Assembly: GCF_001426905.1 (NCBI RefSeq)
Contig: NZ_LMFQ01000012.1
Location: forward strand, 249,187-313,186
DNA: 64,000 nucleotides
Direction: 5' to 3'
From: Caulobacter sp. Root1455
GTDB lineage: Bacteria; Pseudomonadota; Alphaproteobacteria; Caulobacterales; Caulobacteraceae
Below, one piece after another: positions 1-11,251 of the stretch. A program made the translations under genes and the position numbers. Every line of letters starts with the position of its first letter. Position 1 is the stretch's first letter. A model generated the notes under the pieces. That model was given only the letters and a program-made list of their open reading frames with translations, had not been told where the DNA came from and ran no database searches.

Positions 1-1547
1 AGCGCGAGACCCTGCCCGTCGTCGGCGCGCCGGCCCACACCCTGCAGGAAGGGGCGTTCACCAACGCCGGCGCCGCGATGAACCTGCGCGGCGGCCTCGA
101 CTACAACCTGACCCCGAAGGACAGGCTCAGCGCCGAGGTCCGCTTCCGGGGCATGGACTACGACACCGACGGCGAGGAGCGCTTCACCGACCTCGGCGCC
201 ACGCCGGCCGGGCCCGTCTATCTGCGCACCTCCAGCGCCACGATGAGCCGCGACAACGGCGCGGTCAGCGGCGCCTGGCGCCACCAGTTCAAGGGCTCCG
301 AGCACGAACTGGACGCTCACCTGGAATACGAGGTCACCGACTTCGCGCGCGACGGCAAGGCCTTCATCGACAACACCTCCGGGGCGGACGTCCACGAGTC
401 GTTCGGCTTCGGCTCCGACCAGGACCGCCTGAACTTCAAGCTGGACTACACCCGCCCGATGCCCGACGAGGCCAAGCTGAAGACTGGGCTGGATTTCGAG
501 GTCGTCGACAACGACTACGACAACCACGGCTCGACCGGCCCGACGGCCGCCGACCAGACCGTCGATCCGCGTCGGACCAACCGCTTCCTCTACAGCCAGG
601 ACGTCTATGCCGGCTACGCCACCTACGAGCGGCCGTTCGGCGACTTCACGGTGCTGGGCGGCCTGCGCGCCGAGCAGGTCGAGATCCGCACCAACCAGGT
701 GACGACCGGCCAGAAGGACGACAACGCCTATTTCCACGTCTATCCGTCGCTGCACATGGGCTACACCCTGAGCCAGACCCAGACGCTGACCGCCAACTAC
801 AGCAAGCGGGTCCAGCGCCCGCAGGCCCAGGACCTCAATCCCTATCCGATCTACCAGGACCCGAAGAACTACCGGGCCGGCAATCCCGACCTGAAGCCCC
901 AGGTCACCGACTCCTATGAGCTGGGCTGGCAGTACCGGAAGGGACCGGCGTCATACCTGGCCACGGCCTATTATCGTGAAAGCCACGACGGCGTGGTCGA
1001 CGTGGTGCGAAATCTGGGCGACGGCGTCTTCCTGACCACCCGCGAGAACCTGGCCAAGAGCCGCAACGGCGGGCTGGAGCTGGTGGCCAACGGCAAGCTG
1101 ACGCCCAAGCTCAGCTACAATGTCAGCGGCAACGCCTTCTGGAACGAGATCCAGTCGACAACCCTGGGCGCGGCGGGCACGCGTTCGGGCACGACCTTGA
1201 CGGGGCGCGGGAGCCTCAGCTGGCAGGCCACGCCCAAGGACTTCTTCCAGCTGAACGGCTTCACCTCGGGCAAGCGCCTGGCGCCGCAGGGCTATCGCGA
1301 GCCGATCTCGCTGCTGAACCTGGGCTATCGCCGCAAGGTCAACGACAAGCTGAACTTCGTGGTCACGGCCAACGACGTGCTGAACTCGTTCCAGGACGAC
1401 ATGGTTCTGGACACGCCGACCCTGCAACAGCGCGTCGAGCGCCGGGCCAAGGTGCGGGCGGTGTTCTTCGGCTTCACCTACGCGCTCGGCGGCGGCAAGG
1501 CGCGGCCGGAACAGTTCGACTTCGGCTCGGGCGCCGTCGGCGGCTAG
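1..1547 (+). CDS. TonB-dependent receptor-like outer-membrane beta-barrel, C-terminal part (partial)
   Basis: The reading frame is open from the first bases of the window (codons begin at base 3), so the N-terminus and any plug domain lie upstream; the first internal ATG is at 78. About 515 residues are visible. They alternate aromatic and polar residues with many Asn/Asp/Tyr turns, as expected for beta-strands of an outer-membrane barrel. The segment around residues 260-290, with NYSKRVQRP, DLNP and AGNPDLKP, is the pattern seen in the C-terminal barrel of outer-membrane beta-barrel family proteins related to TonB-dependent receptors. The very end is Gly-rich instead of a terminal Phe. No ligand can be assigned. 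The family call is good; active transport is an inference because the plug and TonB box are not visible. Confidence 0.8.
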   Translation, partial: RETLPVVGAPAHTLQEGAFTNAGAAMNLRGGLDYNLTPKDRLSAEVRFRGMDYDTDGEERFTDLGATPAGPVYLRTSSATMSRDNGAVSGAWRHQFKGSEHELDAHLEYEVTDFARDGKAFIDNTSGADVHESFGFGSDQDRLNFKLDYTRPMPDEAKLKTGLDFEVVDNDYDNHGSTGPTAADQTVDPRRTNRFLYSQDVYAGYATYERPFGDFTVLGGLRAEQVEIRTNQVTTGQKDDNAYFHVYPSLHMGYTLSQTQTLTANYSKRVQRPQAQDLNPYPIYQDPKNYRAGNPDLKPQVTDSYELGWQYRKGPASYLATAYYRESHDGVVDVVRNLGDGVFLTTRENLAKSRNGGLELVANGKLTPKLSYNVSGNAFWNEIQSTTLGAAGTRSGTTLTGRGSLSWQATPKDFFQLNGFTSGKRLAPQGYREPISLLNLGYRRKVNDKLNFVVTANDVLNSFQDDMVLDTPTLQQRVERRAKVRAVFFGFTYALGGGKARPEQFDFGSGAVGG

Positions 1548-1559
1548 CGGCGGACGATT

Positions 1560-1976
1560 TCAGTGGCCGCGGCTCGCCAGACAGGCGGCGCGCGCCTGCT
1601 CGTAGGCGGCCTGGCCGGCCGCCACGGCCTGGGCGTTGGCCTCGTTCTGAGAGCGGGCCGCGCGCCGGTTCTTCGACCGCCTGGCGACCCCGCCTGCCAC
1701 CGCGCCCGCCACGGCCGCGTCGCCCACGTCGCCGCCCGAGACCGCGCCGATGGTCGCGCCGACCGCCGCGCCCTTGACCCTGGCCCCGCTGCCCGTCGCG
1801 CCGGCGGCGGTGGCCTGGGCGGGAACGGGCGGGTTCATCGGGTCGTAGCCGGTCTGCTGGGTCGCCTGCCGCGAACACTCGACCTCGTCCTGCGTCTGGG
1901 CGAAGGCCGAACCGGCCGCCGCAAGCTCGCCGACCAGCAGCACGATCGCCAAGGTCGCTCGAATCCTGGCCGCCAT
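1560..1976 (-). CDS. Exported glycine-zipper protein, function unknown
   Basis: A 138-residue protein starting at ATG 1976, preceded by a good GGGAGGCG ribosome site. Residues 1-26 look like a Sec signal peptide ending in SAFAQ. The middle (about residues 65-95) is a run of Gly/Ala with AAVGATIGAVSGG-type spacing, a glycine-zipper pattern typical of small envelope proteins. Two Cys occur outside the zipper (ECSR and AACLAS). The gene converges on the receptor, with a 12-base gap. An upstream extension of the frame to 2099 is rejected because it would precede the signal peptide. The exact role is unknown. Confidence 0.7.
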   Translation of the reverse strand: MAARIRATLAIVLLVGELAAAGSAFAQTQDEVECSRQATQQTGYDPMNPPVPAQATAAGATGSGARVKGAAVGATIGAVSGGDVGDAAVAGAVAGGVARRSKNRRAARSQNEANAQAVAAGQAAYEQARAACLASRGH

Positions 1977-2196
1977 GGAACGCCTCCCATCATGAGGCCC
2001 GCGCCCGCCGTCGCGGCGGGCCGAGCCAGGTGAGAGGCAGCTTTGCGCGTCGCTTGGGGCCGCCGCCATCGGGGGGAAGCCGCAGGGCGCCCCGAGCAAA
2101 TCCCCTAGTGTTGATCGACGTTCGGCTTCAGAAGCGAAAACCTCGTCGAAGGACGAGGATCACACACCAGGCTTGAGGTTGGTCGACCCTAGTCGC

Positions 2197-2676
2197 CTAA
2201 CCGGCCAGGTGCTTCTCGTAGCGCCAGACCTCCAGCGGGAAGAGGCCTTCGGAGGTTTCGGTCGGCACGGTCTCGATCCGCGCCATCGTCCAGCCGGACT
2301 TCTCGTAGAACCGCGCGGCGCGGGCGTTGCCGATGGCGCAGGCCAGCCAGGCGGTGGCGACCCCGGCCTGGGCCAGCCGCGCCTCGGCGTCGGCCATCAG
2401 CACCGCCGCCGCGCCGGTCCCGCGCGCCTCGGCGGCCAGGTAGAACTGATAGAGCTCGTCGTCCTTCAGCAGGTGGAAGCCCAGCGGCGCGCCGACCGGG
2501 CCCAGGGTCCGCACTTTCGGCAGGGCGGCGGCCATCCGGTCCTCGAAGCTTTCGAGCGTGCGCAGACGCTTCAAGGCATCGGGCAGCAGCCCCTCATGGC
2601 CGTCCCGCCAGCCGGTCCACCACAGGTGGGCCAGGGGCTTGAGGTCGGCGGGTTCGGCGTCTCGCACAGCTGTCAT
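2197..2676 (-). CDS. GNAT-family N-acetyltransferase
   Basis: A 159-residue protein. The chosen ATG at 2676 has GGAG eight bases upstream; the longer frame reaches back into a dispersed repeat and is not used. The acetyl-CoA binding region is seen as EARGTGAAAVLM (about residues 87-98), the equivalent of the R/Q-x-x-G-x-G/A loop, followed by the usual late motif NARAARFYEKSGW in which the Tyr sits near the catalytic site. The substrate cannot be inferred. The gene stands alone between a repeat and the glycine-zipper gene. Confidence 0.82.
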   Translation of the reverse strand: MTAVRDAEPADLKPLAHLWWTGWRDGHEGLLPDALKRLRTLESFEDRMAAALPKVRTLGPVGAPLGFHLLKDDELYQFYLAAEARGTGAAAVLMADAEARLAQAGVATAWLACAIGNARAARFYEKSGWTMARIETVPTETSEGLFPLEVWRYEKHLAG

Positions 2677-2705
2677 CGCGTCGCTCCGTCGCGTGGGATC
2701 ACACT

Positions 2706-2829
2706 CGCTTGCCCCCACCTGACCGCTTCGCGGTCTGTCCGCCCCCATAGGGGGGCGGAGGACGAAAGCGCGACTCCTCTTCCCCCTCTGGGGGAAGACG
2801 ACCGCGAAGCGGTCCGTAGGGGGCAAGCG
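2706..2829. repeat. Dispersed 124-bp palindromic repeat, copy 1
   Basis: Bounded by the inverted ends CGCTTGCCCCC and GGGGGCAAGCG. Inside are nested hairpins: GACCGCTTCGCGGTC, a CCGCCCCC/GGGGGCGG stem, a CTTCCCCC/GGGGGAAG stem, and a second CGCGAAGCGG unit. Three further copies occur at 18840-18963, 27937-28060 and 42223-42353. It encodes no protein. Confidence 0.9.
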
Positions 2830-2849
2830 TTAGCCGCCGATCCCTAAAC

Positions 2850-2881
2850 CAAAAAGGCCCTCGGATCGCTCCGAGGGCCTT
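2850..2881 (-). terminator. Rho-independent terminator of the xyl operon
   Basis: On the minus strand a 12-bp perfect stem (AAGGCCCTCGGA / TCCGAGGGCCTT, plus-strand 2854-2881) with a 4-base loop is followed by a T-run. It begins just 6 bases beyond the xylD stop codon, so it ends the operon transcript. Confidence 0.9.
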
Positions 2882-2886
2882 CCAGA

Positions 2887-5554
<2,668 letters not shown>

Positions 5555-5679
5555 TCACAGCGGTATATCCCCTCCATCGCCTCGCGACAGCTCCTCCAAA
5601 GGTCGAGGATCGGCGCGACGCCGGATCTTTCCCCGTCCTGGGGCGGGCCCGAAGGGCGGGAGGGGACTCTACGCGCCGA

Positions 5680-6432
5680 TCAACGCCAGCCGGCGTCGAT
5701 CCAGTATTCGTGGCCGGTGCACAGGGACGCGTCGTCCGAGGCCAGGAACATCACCAGCGAGGCAACATGGTCGGGGACCAGGCGGCCCTTCAGGGCCTGG
5801 GCCTTGACGATCTCGGCCTCGCCCTCGGGCGTGTACCACTTCTCCTGGCGCTTGGTCTTGACGTTGCCGGGCACCACGCAGGTGACGCGGATGTCGTCGG
5901 GGCCCAGCTCGCGGGCCAGGGCGCGGGTCATGCCCTCGATGCCGGCCTTGGCGGTCTCGTAGAGGACCAGGTCCTCCAGGCCCAGGTGCCAGCTGATCGA
6001 ACCGAAGTTGATCACCGCCCCGCCGCCGCGCGCCTTCATGCCCGGGGCCACGGCCTGGGTGCAGAACAGCATGTGGCGCAGGTTCACGTTCATGCGCTCG
6101 TCCCAGTAGGCGGGCGTCACCTCGGCCAGCTTGTGGCGGTCGTCGTTGCCGGCGTTGTTGACCAGCACGTCGATGGGACCGATCTGGGCGAAGGTCTTGG
6201 CCACCGCTTCCAGGTCGGTTAGGTCGCAGCGGATATAGACCGGCGCGATGTCCGCGCCCGACAGCTGCTGGGCCAGGACCTTGGAGTCCTCGTCGGCGAC
6301 GTCGAGGAAGATCACCTCGGAGCCCTGGCGCACGAAGCCGGCGACGATGCCGGCCCCGATGCCTGAGCCGCCGCCGGTGATGACGACGCGTTTGCCCCTG
6401 AGGCTGGGATAGATGGCGGAGGAGGTGCTCAC
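5680..6432 (-). CDS. xylB: D-xylose 1-dehydrogenase (NAD+), SDR family
   Basis: A 250-residue classical short-chain dehydrogenase that oxidises D-xylose to xylonolactone. It has TGGGSGIGAG for nucleotide binding near the N-terminus, NNAGN, a catalytic Ser in NFGSISWHLG and YETAK (Tyr-x-x-x-Lys), and ends in HEYWIDAGWR, as in the Caulobacter enzyme. The chosen start is GTG at 6432, giving V/M-STSSAIYP; the longer frame to 6513 runs back through the end of xylX and is not needed. Only 23 bases separate it from xylX. Confidence 0.95.
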   Translation of the reverse strand: MSTSSAIYPSLRGKRVVITGGGSGIGAGIVAGFVRQGSEVIFLDVADEDSKVLAQQLSGADIAPVYIRCDLTDLEAVAKTFAQIGPIDVLVNNAGNDDRHKLAEVTPAYWDERMNVNLRHMLFCTQAVAPGMKARGGGAVINFGSISWHLGLEDLVLYETAKAGIEGMTRALARELGPDDIRVTCVVPGNVKTKRQEKWYTPEGEAEIVKAQALKGRLVPDHVASLVMFLASDDASLCTGHEYWIDAGWR

Positions 6433-6455
6433 TTGCGGGCGCTTTACTTCAAAAT

Positions 6456-7610
6456 TCACAGGAGGCCTCGGCCAGCCAGGTTGCGGATCAGGGCGGAGAC
6501 GCCGAACGTCCACGGGGCGGCGAGATCGCAGGTGGTCACCTCGTTCTCCAGAACGCCCAGCTTCGGGGTGGCCACGCGCACGCGGTCGCCGACCTTGTGG
6601 GTGAAGCCCTGGCCCGCGGCGTCGCGATCCTGGATCGGGGCGAACATCGTGCCCAGGAACAGGGCGAAACCGTCGGGATACTGGTGCTGCTTGCCGAACG
6701 CCTGACCCGCCAGAACGGCGGGGTCCCGGCTGATCAGGCTCATGTTGCTGTGGCCGTCGAGCACGAAGTTGTCGCGGCCGGTGATGTTCAGCGTCACCTC
6801 GGCCGAGCGGACGTCATCCAGCGAGAAGCCGTCGTCGAACAGGCGGAAGAACGGGCCGATCGAGCACGAGGCGTTGTTGTCCTTGGCCTTGCTGAGCAGC
6901 AGGGCCGAGCGGCCTTCGAAGTCGCGCAGATTGACGTCGTTGCCCAGCGAGGCGCCGCGGATCCGGCCCTGGCCGTCGCACAGCAGCACAACTTCCGGCT
7001 CGGGATTGTTCCAGTGGCTGTCGCTGCGCACGCCCACGTGGTCGCCCCAGCCCATCGAGGACAGCGTGGGACCCTTTGTGAAGATCTCGGCGTCGGGGCC
7101 GATGGCGACTTCCAGATACTGCGACCACAGGCCGTCGGCGATCAGGGTGGCCTTCAGGCGCGCGGCGCCGTCCGAACCCGGGTTCACGCTGCGCAGGTCG
7201 CCGCCCATGCTGGCCGACAGCTGCTCGCGAATCTTCAGGGCGGCGGCGGCGTCGCCGCGCGCGCGTTCCTCGATCACCCGCTCCAGGGTCGAGACGGCGA
7301 AGGTGACGCCGGCGGCCTTCAGCACCTGCAGGTCCACCGGAGCCAGCAGCTTGGCGGCCGCGCCTTCGGGATCGGCCCAGACGGGGCGGACGTCCAGCGC
7401 GTCCAGCGGACCCAGGTCCTCGCCCCGCGGGATCGCCGCGCCCGGGGCGAAGGCGTTCATCAGGTCGGAGGTGGTGGGCGCGATCTTGCTGACATCCTCG
7501 ATCCGCCCGTCGCGGATCAGGACGGGCGTCGGACCTTGTCCGAAGTCGATGCGGCCCAGCAGGGTCGCCTCGCGCCAATCCTCGGGAAGGAACTCCACAA
7601 TGCCCACCAC
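6456..7610 (-). CDS. xylX: 2-keto-3-deoxy-D-xylonate dehydratase, FAH superfamily
   Basis: A 384-residue fumarylacetoacetate-hydrolase-fold enzyme that dehydrates 2-keto-3-deoxyxylonate to alpha-ketoglutarate semialdehyde. Typical segments are SSMGWGDHVGVRSDSHWNNPEPEV (split at SHW), GNDVNLRDFEGRSALLLSKAK and EVTTCDLAAPWTFGVSALIRN. The start is GTG at 7610 with GGGAGAAG upstream; an in-frame GTG follows immediately at 7607. First gene of the xyl operon, behind the operator at 7673-7686. In Caulobacter crescentus the next gene is xylA, the semialdehyde dehydrogenase; here xylB follows directly. Confidence 0.95.
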   Translation of the reverse strand: MVGIVEFLPEDWREATLLGRIDFGQGPTPVLIRDGRIEDVSKIAPTTSDLMNAFAPGAAIPRGEDLGPLDALDVRPVWADPEGAAAKLLAPVDLQVLKAAGVTFAVSTLERVIEERARGDAAAALKIREQLSASMGGDLRSVNPGSDGAARLKATLIADGLWSQYLEVAIGPDAEIFTKGPTLSSMGWGDHVGVRSDSHWNNPEPEVVLLCDGQGRIRGASLGNDVNLRDFEGRSALLLSKAKDNNASCSIGPFFRLFDDGFSLDDVRSAEVTLNITGRDNFVLDGHSNMSLISRDPAVLAGQAFGKQHQYPDGFALFLGTMFAPIQDRDAAGQGFTHKVGDRVRVATPKLGVLENEVTTCDLAAPWTFGVSALIRNLAGRGLL

Positions 7611-7671
7611 GTCTTCTCCCTAGCCGAGCTTTACGACCAAACCACGGTCACGCTCGTTCACGTCGGCACAT

Positions 7672-7701
7672 CTGTTAGCGCTAACATGCATGGTCGCGCA
7701 A
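7672..7701 (-). promoter_or_regulatory. xylX promoter with LacI-type operator
   Basis: The 14-bp perfect palindrome TGTTAGCGCTAACA (7673-7686) has the central CG typical of LacI-family operators. On the minus strand, TTGCGC (7701-7696) and GCTAAC (7679-7674) with a 16-base spacer match a Caulobacter-type -35/-10 pair, so the operator covers the -10 region. It lies 63-76 bases upstream of xylX and downstream of the xylR stop. Binding by XylR is inferred from position. Confidence 0.75.
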
Positions 7702-7789
7702 GTCGGTGATTTGATAATACAATTGACGGAATTGCGAGCGATTGGGCGCGCCATGCGTCAAAGGCGGCCGGAATCCCGGTAGATCGCGC

Positions 7790-8851
7790 TCAGCCTTCGC
7801 TGGGCGCCGGCCCCGTCGAATCGCGCACGATCAGGGTGTGCGGGTGCATCAGCTGCCTGGGCTCGCCGGCCTTGCCGCGCTTGCGGCGGATTTCCTCCAG
7901 CACCAGGTCGACGGCGGCGCGGGCCATGGCGGCGATCGGCTGGTGGACGGTGGTCAGGGCCGGCCAGATGTTGGCGGCGATCGAGGTGTCGTCGAAGCCG
8001 ACGATCGACAGGTCCTCGGGCACGTCCAGTCCCATGCGGTGGGCGACGCCCGCGGTGGCGGCGGCCATGTCGTCGTTGCCGGCGAAGATGGCGGTGGGGC
8101 GGTCGTCCTCGCCCAGCAGCCGTTCGGCCGCCTCCAGGCCCGAGCGGTAGGTGAAATAGCCCTGCTCGACGCGGACGTTCTCGTCCGGGATGCCGGCGCC
8201 CTTCAAGGCCGAGAGAAAGCCGTCCAGGCGCTGCTGGCTGACCGTTTGGTTGGGGTGGCCCTTGATGACGCCGAACCGCTTGTGGCCCAGGGCCAGCAGG
8301 TGCTGGGCCAGCTCGAAGGCGGCCGCCTCGTTGTCGATGCGGATGGTGGCCATGTCGGCGCTGGGCATGCCGGGCGCCACGGCGACGGCGGCGGCGCCGG
8401 CCGCCTTGACCTCGGCCAGGACCTGGGCGCTCTCGCACAGCGGCGCGGGCAGGATCAGGCCGTCGACGCCGGTCTTCAGAAGGCGGGTCAGGGTGGCGCC
8501 GGCCAGCTCCGGTTCGGCGCACTTCTCGATCACCACCTGCGCGCCCGTGCGGCTGCTTTCGTCCAGCGCCCCGACCAGGAACTCGGACAGATAGCCGGTC
8601 GAGGGGTTGTCGTAGAGCAGGCCGATGCGGAACGGGGCCGAGCCGGCCAGGCTGCGGGCGGCGGGGTTGGGCGCGTAGTTCAGCTCGCTGATCGCGGCCT
8701 CGACCAGGGCCTTGGTCTCGGTCTTGACCGTCGTCTCGCGGTTGATGACCCGCGACACCGTCATGGGCGACACCCCGGCCAGGGCCGCCACGTCGCGGAT
8801 GGTCGCGCTCTGGGTCGTGCGGCGGCGTTGACGCTCGTTGCGGTCGTTCAT
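7790..8851 (-). CDS. xylR: LacI-family xylose repressor
   Basis: A 353-residue regulator. The N-terminal helix-turn-helix reads TIRDVAALAGVSPMTVSRVIN (residues about 17-37, split here at AGVS), followed by the hinge YAPNPAARSLAG and a periplasmic-binding-protein-like ligand domain (FRIGLLYDNPS, AIFAGNDDMAAA, DLSIVGFDDTSIA). Starts with ATG at 8851 after GGGACGGA. Transcribed in the same direction as xylX, 179 bases upstream, with the operator between them. Xylose or a pathway intermediate is the expected inducer, inferred from context. Confidence 0.92.
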   Translation of the reverse strand: MNDRNERQRRRTTQSATIRDVAALAGVSPMTVSRVINRETTVKTETKALVEAAISELNYAPNPAARSLAGSAPFRIGLLYDNPSTGYLSEFLVGALDESSRTGAQVVIEKCAEPELAGATLTRLLKTGVDGLILPAPLCESAQVLAEVKAAGAAAVAVAPGMPSADMATIRIDNEAAAFELAQHLLALGHKRFGVIKGHPNQTVSQQRLDGFLSALKGAGIPDENVRVEQGYFTYRSGLEAAERLLGEDDRPTAIFAGNDDMAAATAGVAHRMGLDVPEDLSIVGFDDTSIAANIWPALTTVHQPIAAMARAAVDLVLEEIRRKRGKAGEPRQLMHPHTLIVRDSTGPAPSEG

Positions 8852-9051
8852 CGATGTTCCGTCCCTTAATCGCGGCGGACACTAGACCGTTTTGGTCGTG
8901 TCTTGGAAGACGAGCCGCAAGTCTTTGATGGAGCACAGGGTCCGGCAGCGCGATCACGGCCCGCCGTCTCCTGTCCTTTCAGGCTTTCGTCCGAACGCGT
9001 TGCGGCCAACGCGATGCAGACGGCGAACTTTGTCTGACCTAGATTGGCGCC

Positions 9052-9594
9052 ATGACCCCATGCACGACCCCGTTCGGGGCGATCATCCTGACCGGCGGCG
9101 CCTCGCGTCGCATGGGCGCCGACAAGGCCGTGCTGGAGTGGAGCGGCCGCAGGGCGGTCGATCGCGTGGCGGCCCTGGCGACGGCGGTCGGCGCCGTCCG
9201 CGTGCTGACGGCGGGAAGCGATCATGGGCTGGAGCATGTCGACGATCCGGCGCCCGGCGGGGGACCGGTCGGCGGTGTGCTGGCCGGCGCGCGGGCCCTG
9301 GCGGCGCACGGCCTGGCGCGGGTCCTGGTGCTGGCGGTCGACGCGCCGACCGTGACGGCCGAGGACCTGGCGCCGCTGCTGGCGGTGGAGGGGCCCGGGG
9401 CGTTCTACGAGGGGCTGCCGGTGCCGATGGTTCTGACCCTGGCCGCCTTGCCGGTTGAGGCCGAGGACAGCTGGCCGCTGCGGCGGCTAGTCGAGCGGGC
9501 GAGGCTTGTGGCGCTGGCTTGCGATGAGGCGGTGGCCGCGCGGCTGCGCGGGGCTAATACGCCGGAGGAGCGGGCGGCGTTGTCAGACCGCTGA
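9052..9594 (+). CDS. mobA: Molybdenum cofactor guanylyltransferase
   Basis: A 180-residue nucleotidyltransferase that attaches GMP to molybdopterin. The N-terminal signature [14 protein letters not shown] (residues about 13-26) is the GTP-binding loop of MobA, with the Lys that contacts the nucleotide. [20 protein letters not shown] and [14 protein letters not shown] give the expected second motif, although the usual CDxP reads VDAP. Starts with ATG at 9052, divergent from xylR across 200 bases. No other cofactor genes are adjacent. Confidence 0.88.
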   Translation: MTPCTTPFGAIILTGGASRRMGADKAVLEWSGRRAVDRVAALATAVGAVRVLTAGSDHGLEHVDDPAPGGGPVGGVLAGARALAAHGLARVLVLAVDAPTVTAEDLAPLLAVEGPGAFYEGLPVPMVLTLAALPVEAEDSWPLRRLVERARLVALACDEAVAARLRGANTPEERAALSDR

Positions 9595-9601
9595 TCAAGA
9601 G

Positions 9602-9668
9602 GGGGACACACACTCAACCCCATGGTCTCGGATCATTGGGCAGGGTCTTGCCGTGAGTGTGTGTCCCC
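9602..9668. repeat. 15-bp perfect inverted repeat with 37-base loop
   Basis: GGGGACACACACTCA (9602-9616) and TGAGTGTGTGTCCCC (9654-9668) lie directly after mobA, which ends at 9594. There is no T-run. The composition resembles the ends of REP-type elements mobilised by IS200-like/RAYT transposases, but no transposase is present here. Confidence 0.75.
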
Positions 9669-9688
9669 ACCTTCATCCACGGAGATCG

Positions 9689-11251
9689 TCAGTACACGTC
9701 CCGCCGATACCGCCCCTCATCCGCCAGCCGTTCCATCGTCCCGGCCCCCAGCACGGCCGTCAGCGCCGCGTGGACGTCGCCCGACATCCCCTCCAGCGAA
9801 CCGCAGACATAGATCGCCGCCCCGTCGGCCACCCAGGCGCGCAGGGGCTCGGCGGCTTCCATCAGGCGGTGCTGGACATAGATCTTGCGGTCCTGGTCGC
9901 GTGAGAAGGCCAGGTCCAGGCGGGCCAGCACCCCGTCGGCCAACCAGGCCTCGATCTCGTCCCGGTGGAAGTAGTCGTGGGCCGCCATGCGCTCGCCGAA
10001 CACCAGCCAGTTGCGGTGATGGCCGGCGGCCGCGCGGGCCTTGAGGTGAGCGCGCAGGCCGGACAGGCCGGTGCCGTTGCCGATCAGGATCAGCGGCCGG
10101 TCGTCCTCGGGGCCGTGGAAGGCGCGGTTGGTCCGCACCCGCGCGGCGATCTCGGCGCCCTCGGCGGCGTGGGCGGTCAGCCAGCCCGAGCCCAGCCCCG
10201 GCTTGCCGTCGGCCCGCTTCATCGCCCGGACCAGCAGCTCGACGCCGCCGTCGGCCGGCAGCGAGGCGATCGAGTATTCGCGGTGGGGCAGGGGCGGCAG
10301 GGGGTCGACCAGGGCCTGGGGCGTCGCGGAGGCCAGGCCGTCGTCGTGCGGCAGGCGCCGCCAGGACAGGGCCTGGGCCAGGGTTGCGCCGTCCTCGGCG
10401 ACGACCGGGGCGGCGGGGTCCAGGCCCAGCCGCGCCAGCAGGGCCGCGGTCTCGGCCGGATCGTTGCGCGGCCCGACCTCGAGAATGTCGCCGGCCTCCC
10501 AGGTCGCGGCCTCCAGCGCCTCGAGCCGGATATGGAACGCCGCGTCGCCCGGGCTGCCCGGGTTCAGTCGCCGGCGCTCGGCCAGCCGCCAGCGGCCGTA
10601 GCGCGGCCGGGTCCAGTCGGGGGCGTCCGTGACGCCGGCCAGCACGCCGACATGCGACTGCCAGTGGCGCAAGGCGGCCGGGTCGCCGTCGTCGACCTCG
10701 ACCCGGTCGAACAGCGGCGCGGCGCCATGCCGGGCCAGCCAGGCGTCCAAGGTGCGGCCGAAAGCGCAGAAGTGCGTGTACGTGCTGTCGCCCAGGGCCA
10801 GCACGCCGTAGCTCAGGCCGTGCAAGGCGGGCTCGCCGCTCATCACGTCGCGAATGAAGCGGCGGGCGTCGTCGGGGGCGTCGCCCTCGCCGGTGGTGCT
10901 GACCACGAACAGGGCGCGGGCCCTCTCGGGATTTTTGGCGGCGGCGAGATCGGGCGCGGTGACGTCCGCCAGGCTCTTCAGCGTCACCCGCGCGCCGTCG
11001 CCCAGCAGCTTGGCGGTGGCCAGGGCCAGTTCCTCGGCGAAGCCGGTCTGGCTGGCGTGGACGACCAGCACGCCGGCGCCGGTCCCGGTCGACAGGGCCT
11101 GGGCCGCGCGGCTGGCGGCGCGGCGGCGCTGGGCCTCGCGCACGGCGACGGCCAGGCAGAACAGGGCATAGGCCGCCAGCACCAGGCCGGCGGCGCACAG
11201 GCGGCGGGCCTCGGGCGTCAGGCTTTCCCAAAACGGATTCAGGAGGCTCAT
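9689..11251 (-). CDS. Membrane-anchored flavodoxin/ferredoxin-NADP reductase (CysJ-like diflavin reductase)
   Basis: A 520-residue diflavin protein. One N-terminal membrane segment (about residues 20-37) is followed by an FMN flavodoxin domain (VVHASQTGFAEELA near 62, STTGEGDAPDDAR near 113, LALGDSTYTHFCAFG near 152). Next come an FAD domain with the REYSIAS motif near residue 325 and an NADPH domain with LIGNGTGLSGLRAH and YVCGSLEGMSGDVH, ending ...RRDVY. It should carry electrons from NADPH to a membrane or periplasmic partner. It is the last gene of the PepSY/DUF2271/DUF4198/ApbE operon and overlaps apbE by four bases (ATGA), showing coupling. It resembles sulfite reductase alpha but no haem subunit is present. 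Confidence 0.88.
   Translation of the reverse strand: MSLLNPFWESLTPEARRLCAAGLVLAAYALFCLAVAVREAQRRRAASRAAQALSTGTGAGVLVVHASQTGFAEELALATAKLLGDGARVTLKSLADVTAPDLAAAKNPERARALFVVSTTGEGDAPDDARRFIRDVMSGEPALHGLSYGVLALGDSTYTHFCAFGRTLDAWLARHGAAPLFDRVEVDDGDPAALRHWQSHVGVLAGVTDAPDWTRPRYGRWRLAERRRLNPGSPGDAAFHIRLEALEAATWEAGDILEVGPRNDPAETAALLARLGLDPAAPVVAEDGATLAQALSWRRLPHDDGLASATPQALVDPLPPLPHREYSIASLPADGGVELLVRAMKRADGKPGLGSGWLTAHAAEGAEIAARVRTNRAFHGPEDDRPLILIGNGTGLSGLRAHLKARAAAGHHRNWLVFGERMAAHDYFHRDEIEAWLADGVLARLDLAFSRDQDRKIYVQHRLMEAAEPLRAWVADGAAIYVCGSLEGMSGDVHAALTAVLGAGTMERLADEGRYRRDVY

Noticed and set aside
2677..2826. N-terminal extension of the GNAT gene
   Set aside because: It runs through the dispersed repeat and lacks a ribosome site; ATG 2676 has GGAG.
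2706..2829. CRISPR-like array
   Set aside because: The repeats are single dispersed palindromic units with no regular spacer series.
9602..9668. Rho-independent terminator for mobA
   Set aside because: A 37-base loop and no T-run; better read as a repeat.
9506..9904. Plus-strand frame after mobA
   Set aside because: Low-complexity Arg/Pro-rich, overlaps mobA and the reductase gene and crosses the inverted repeat.
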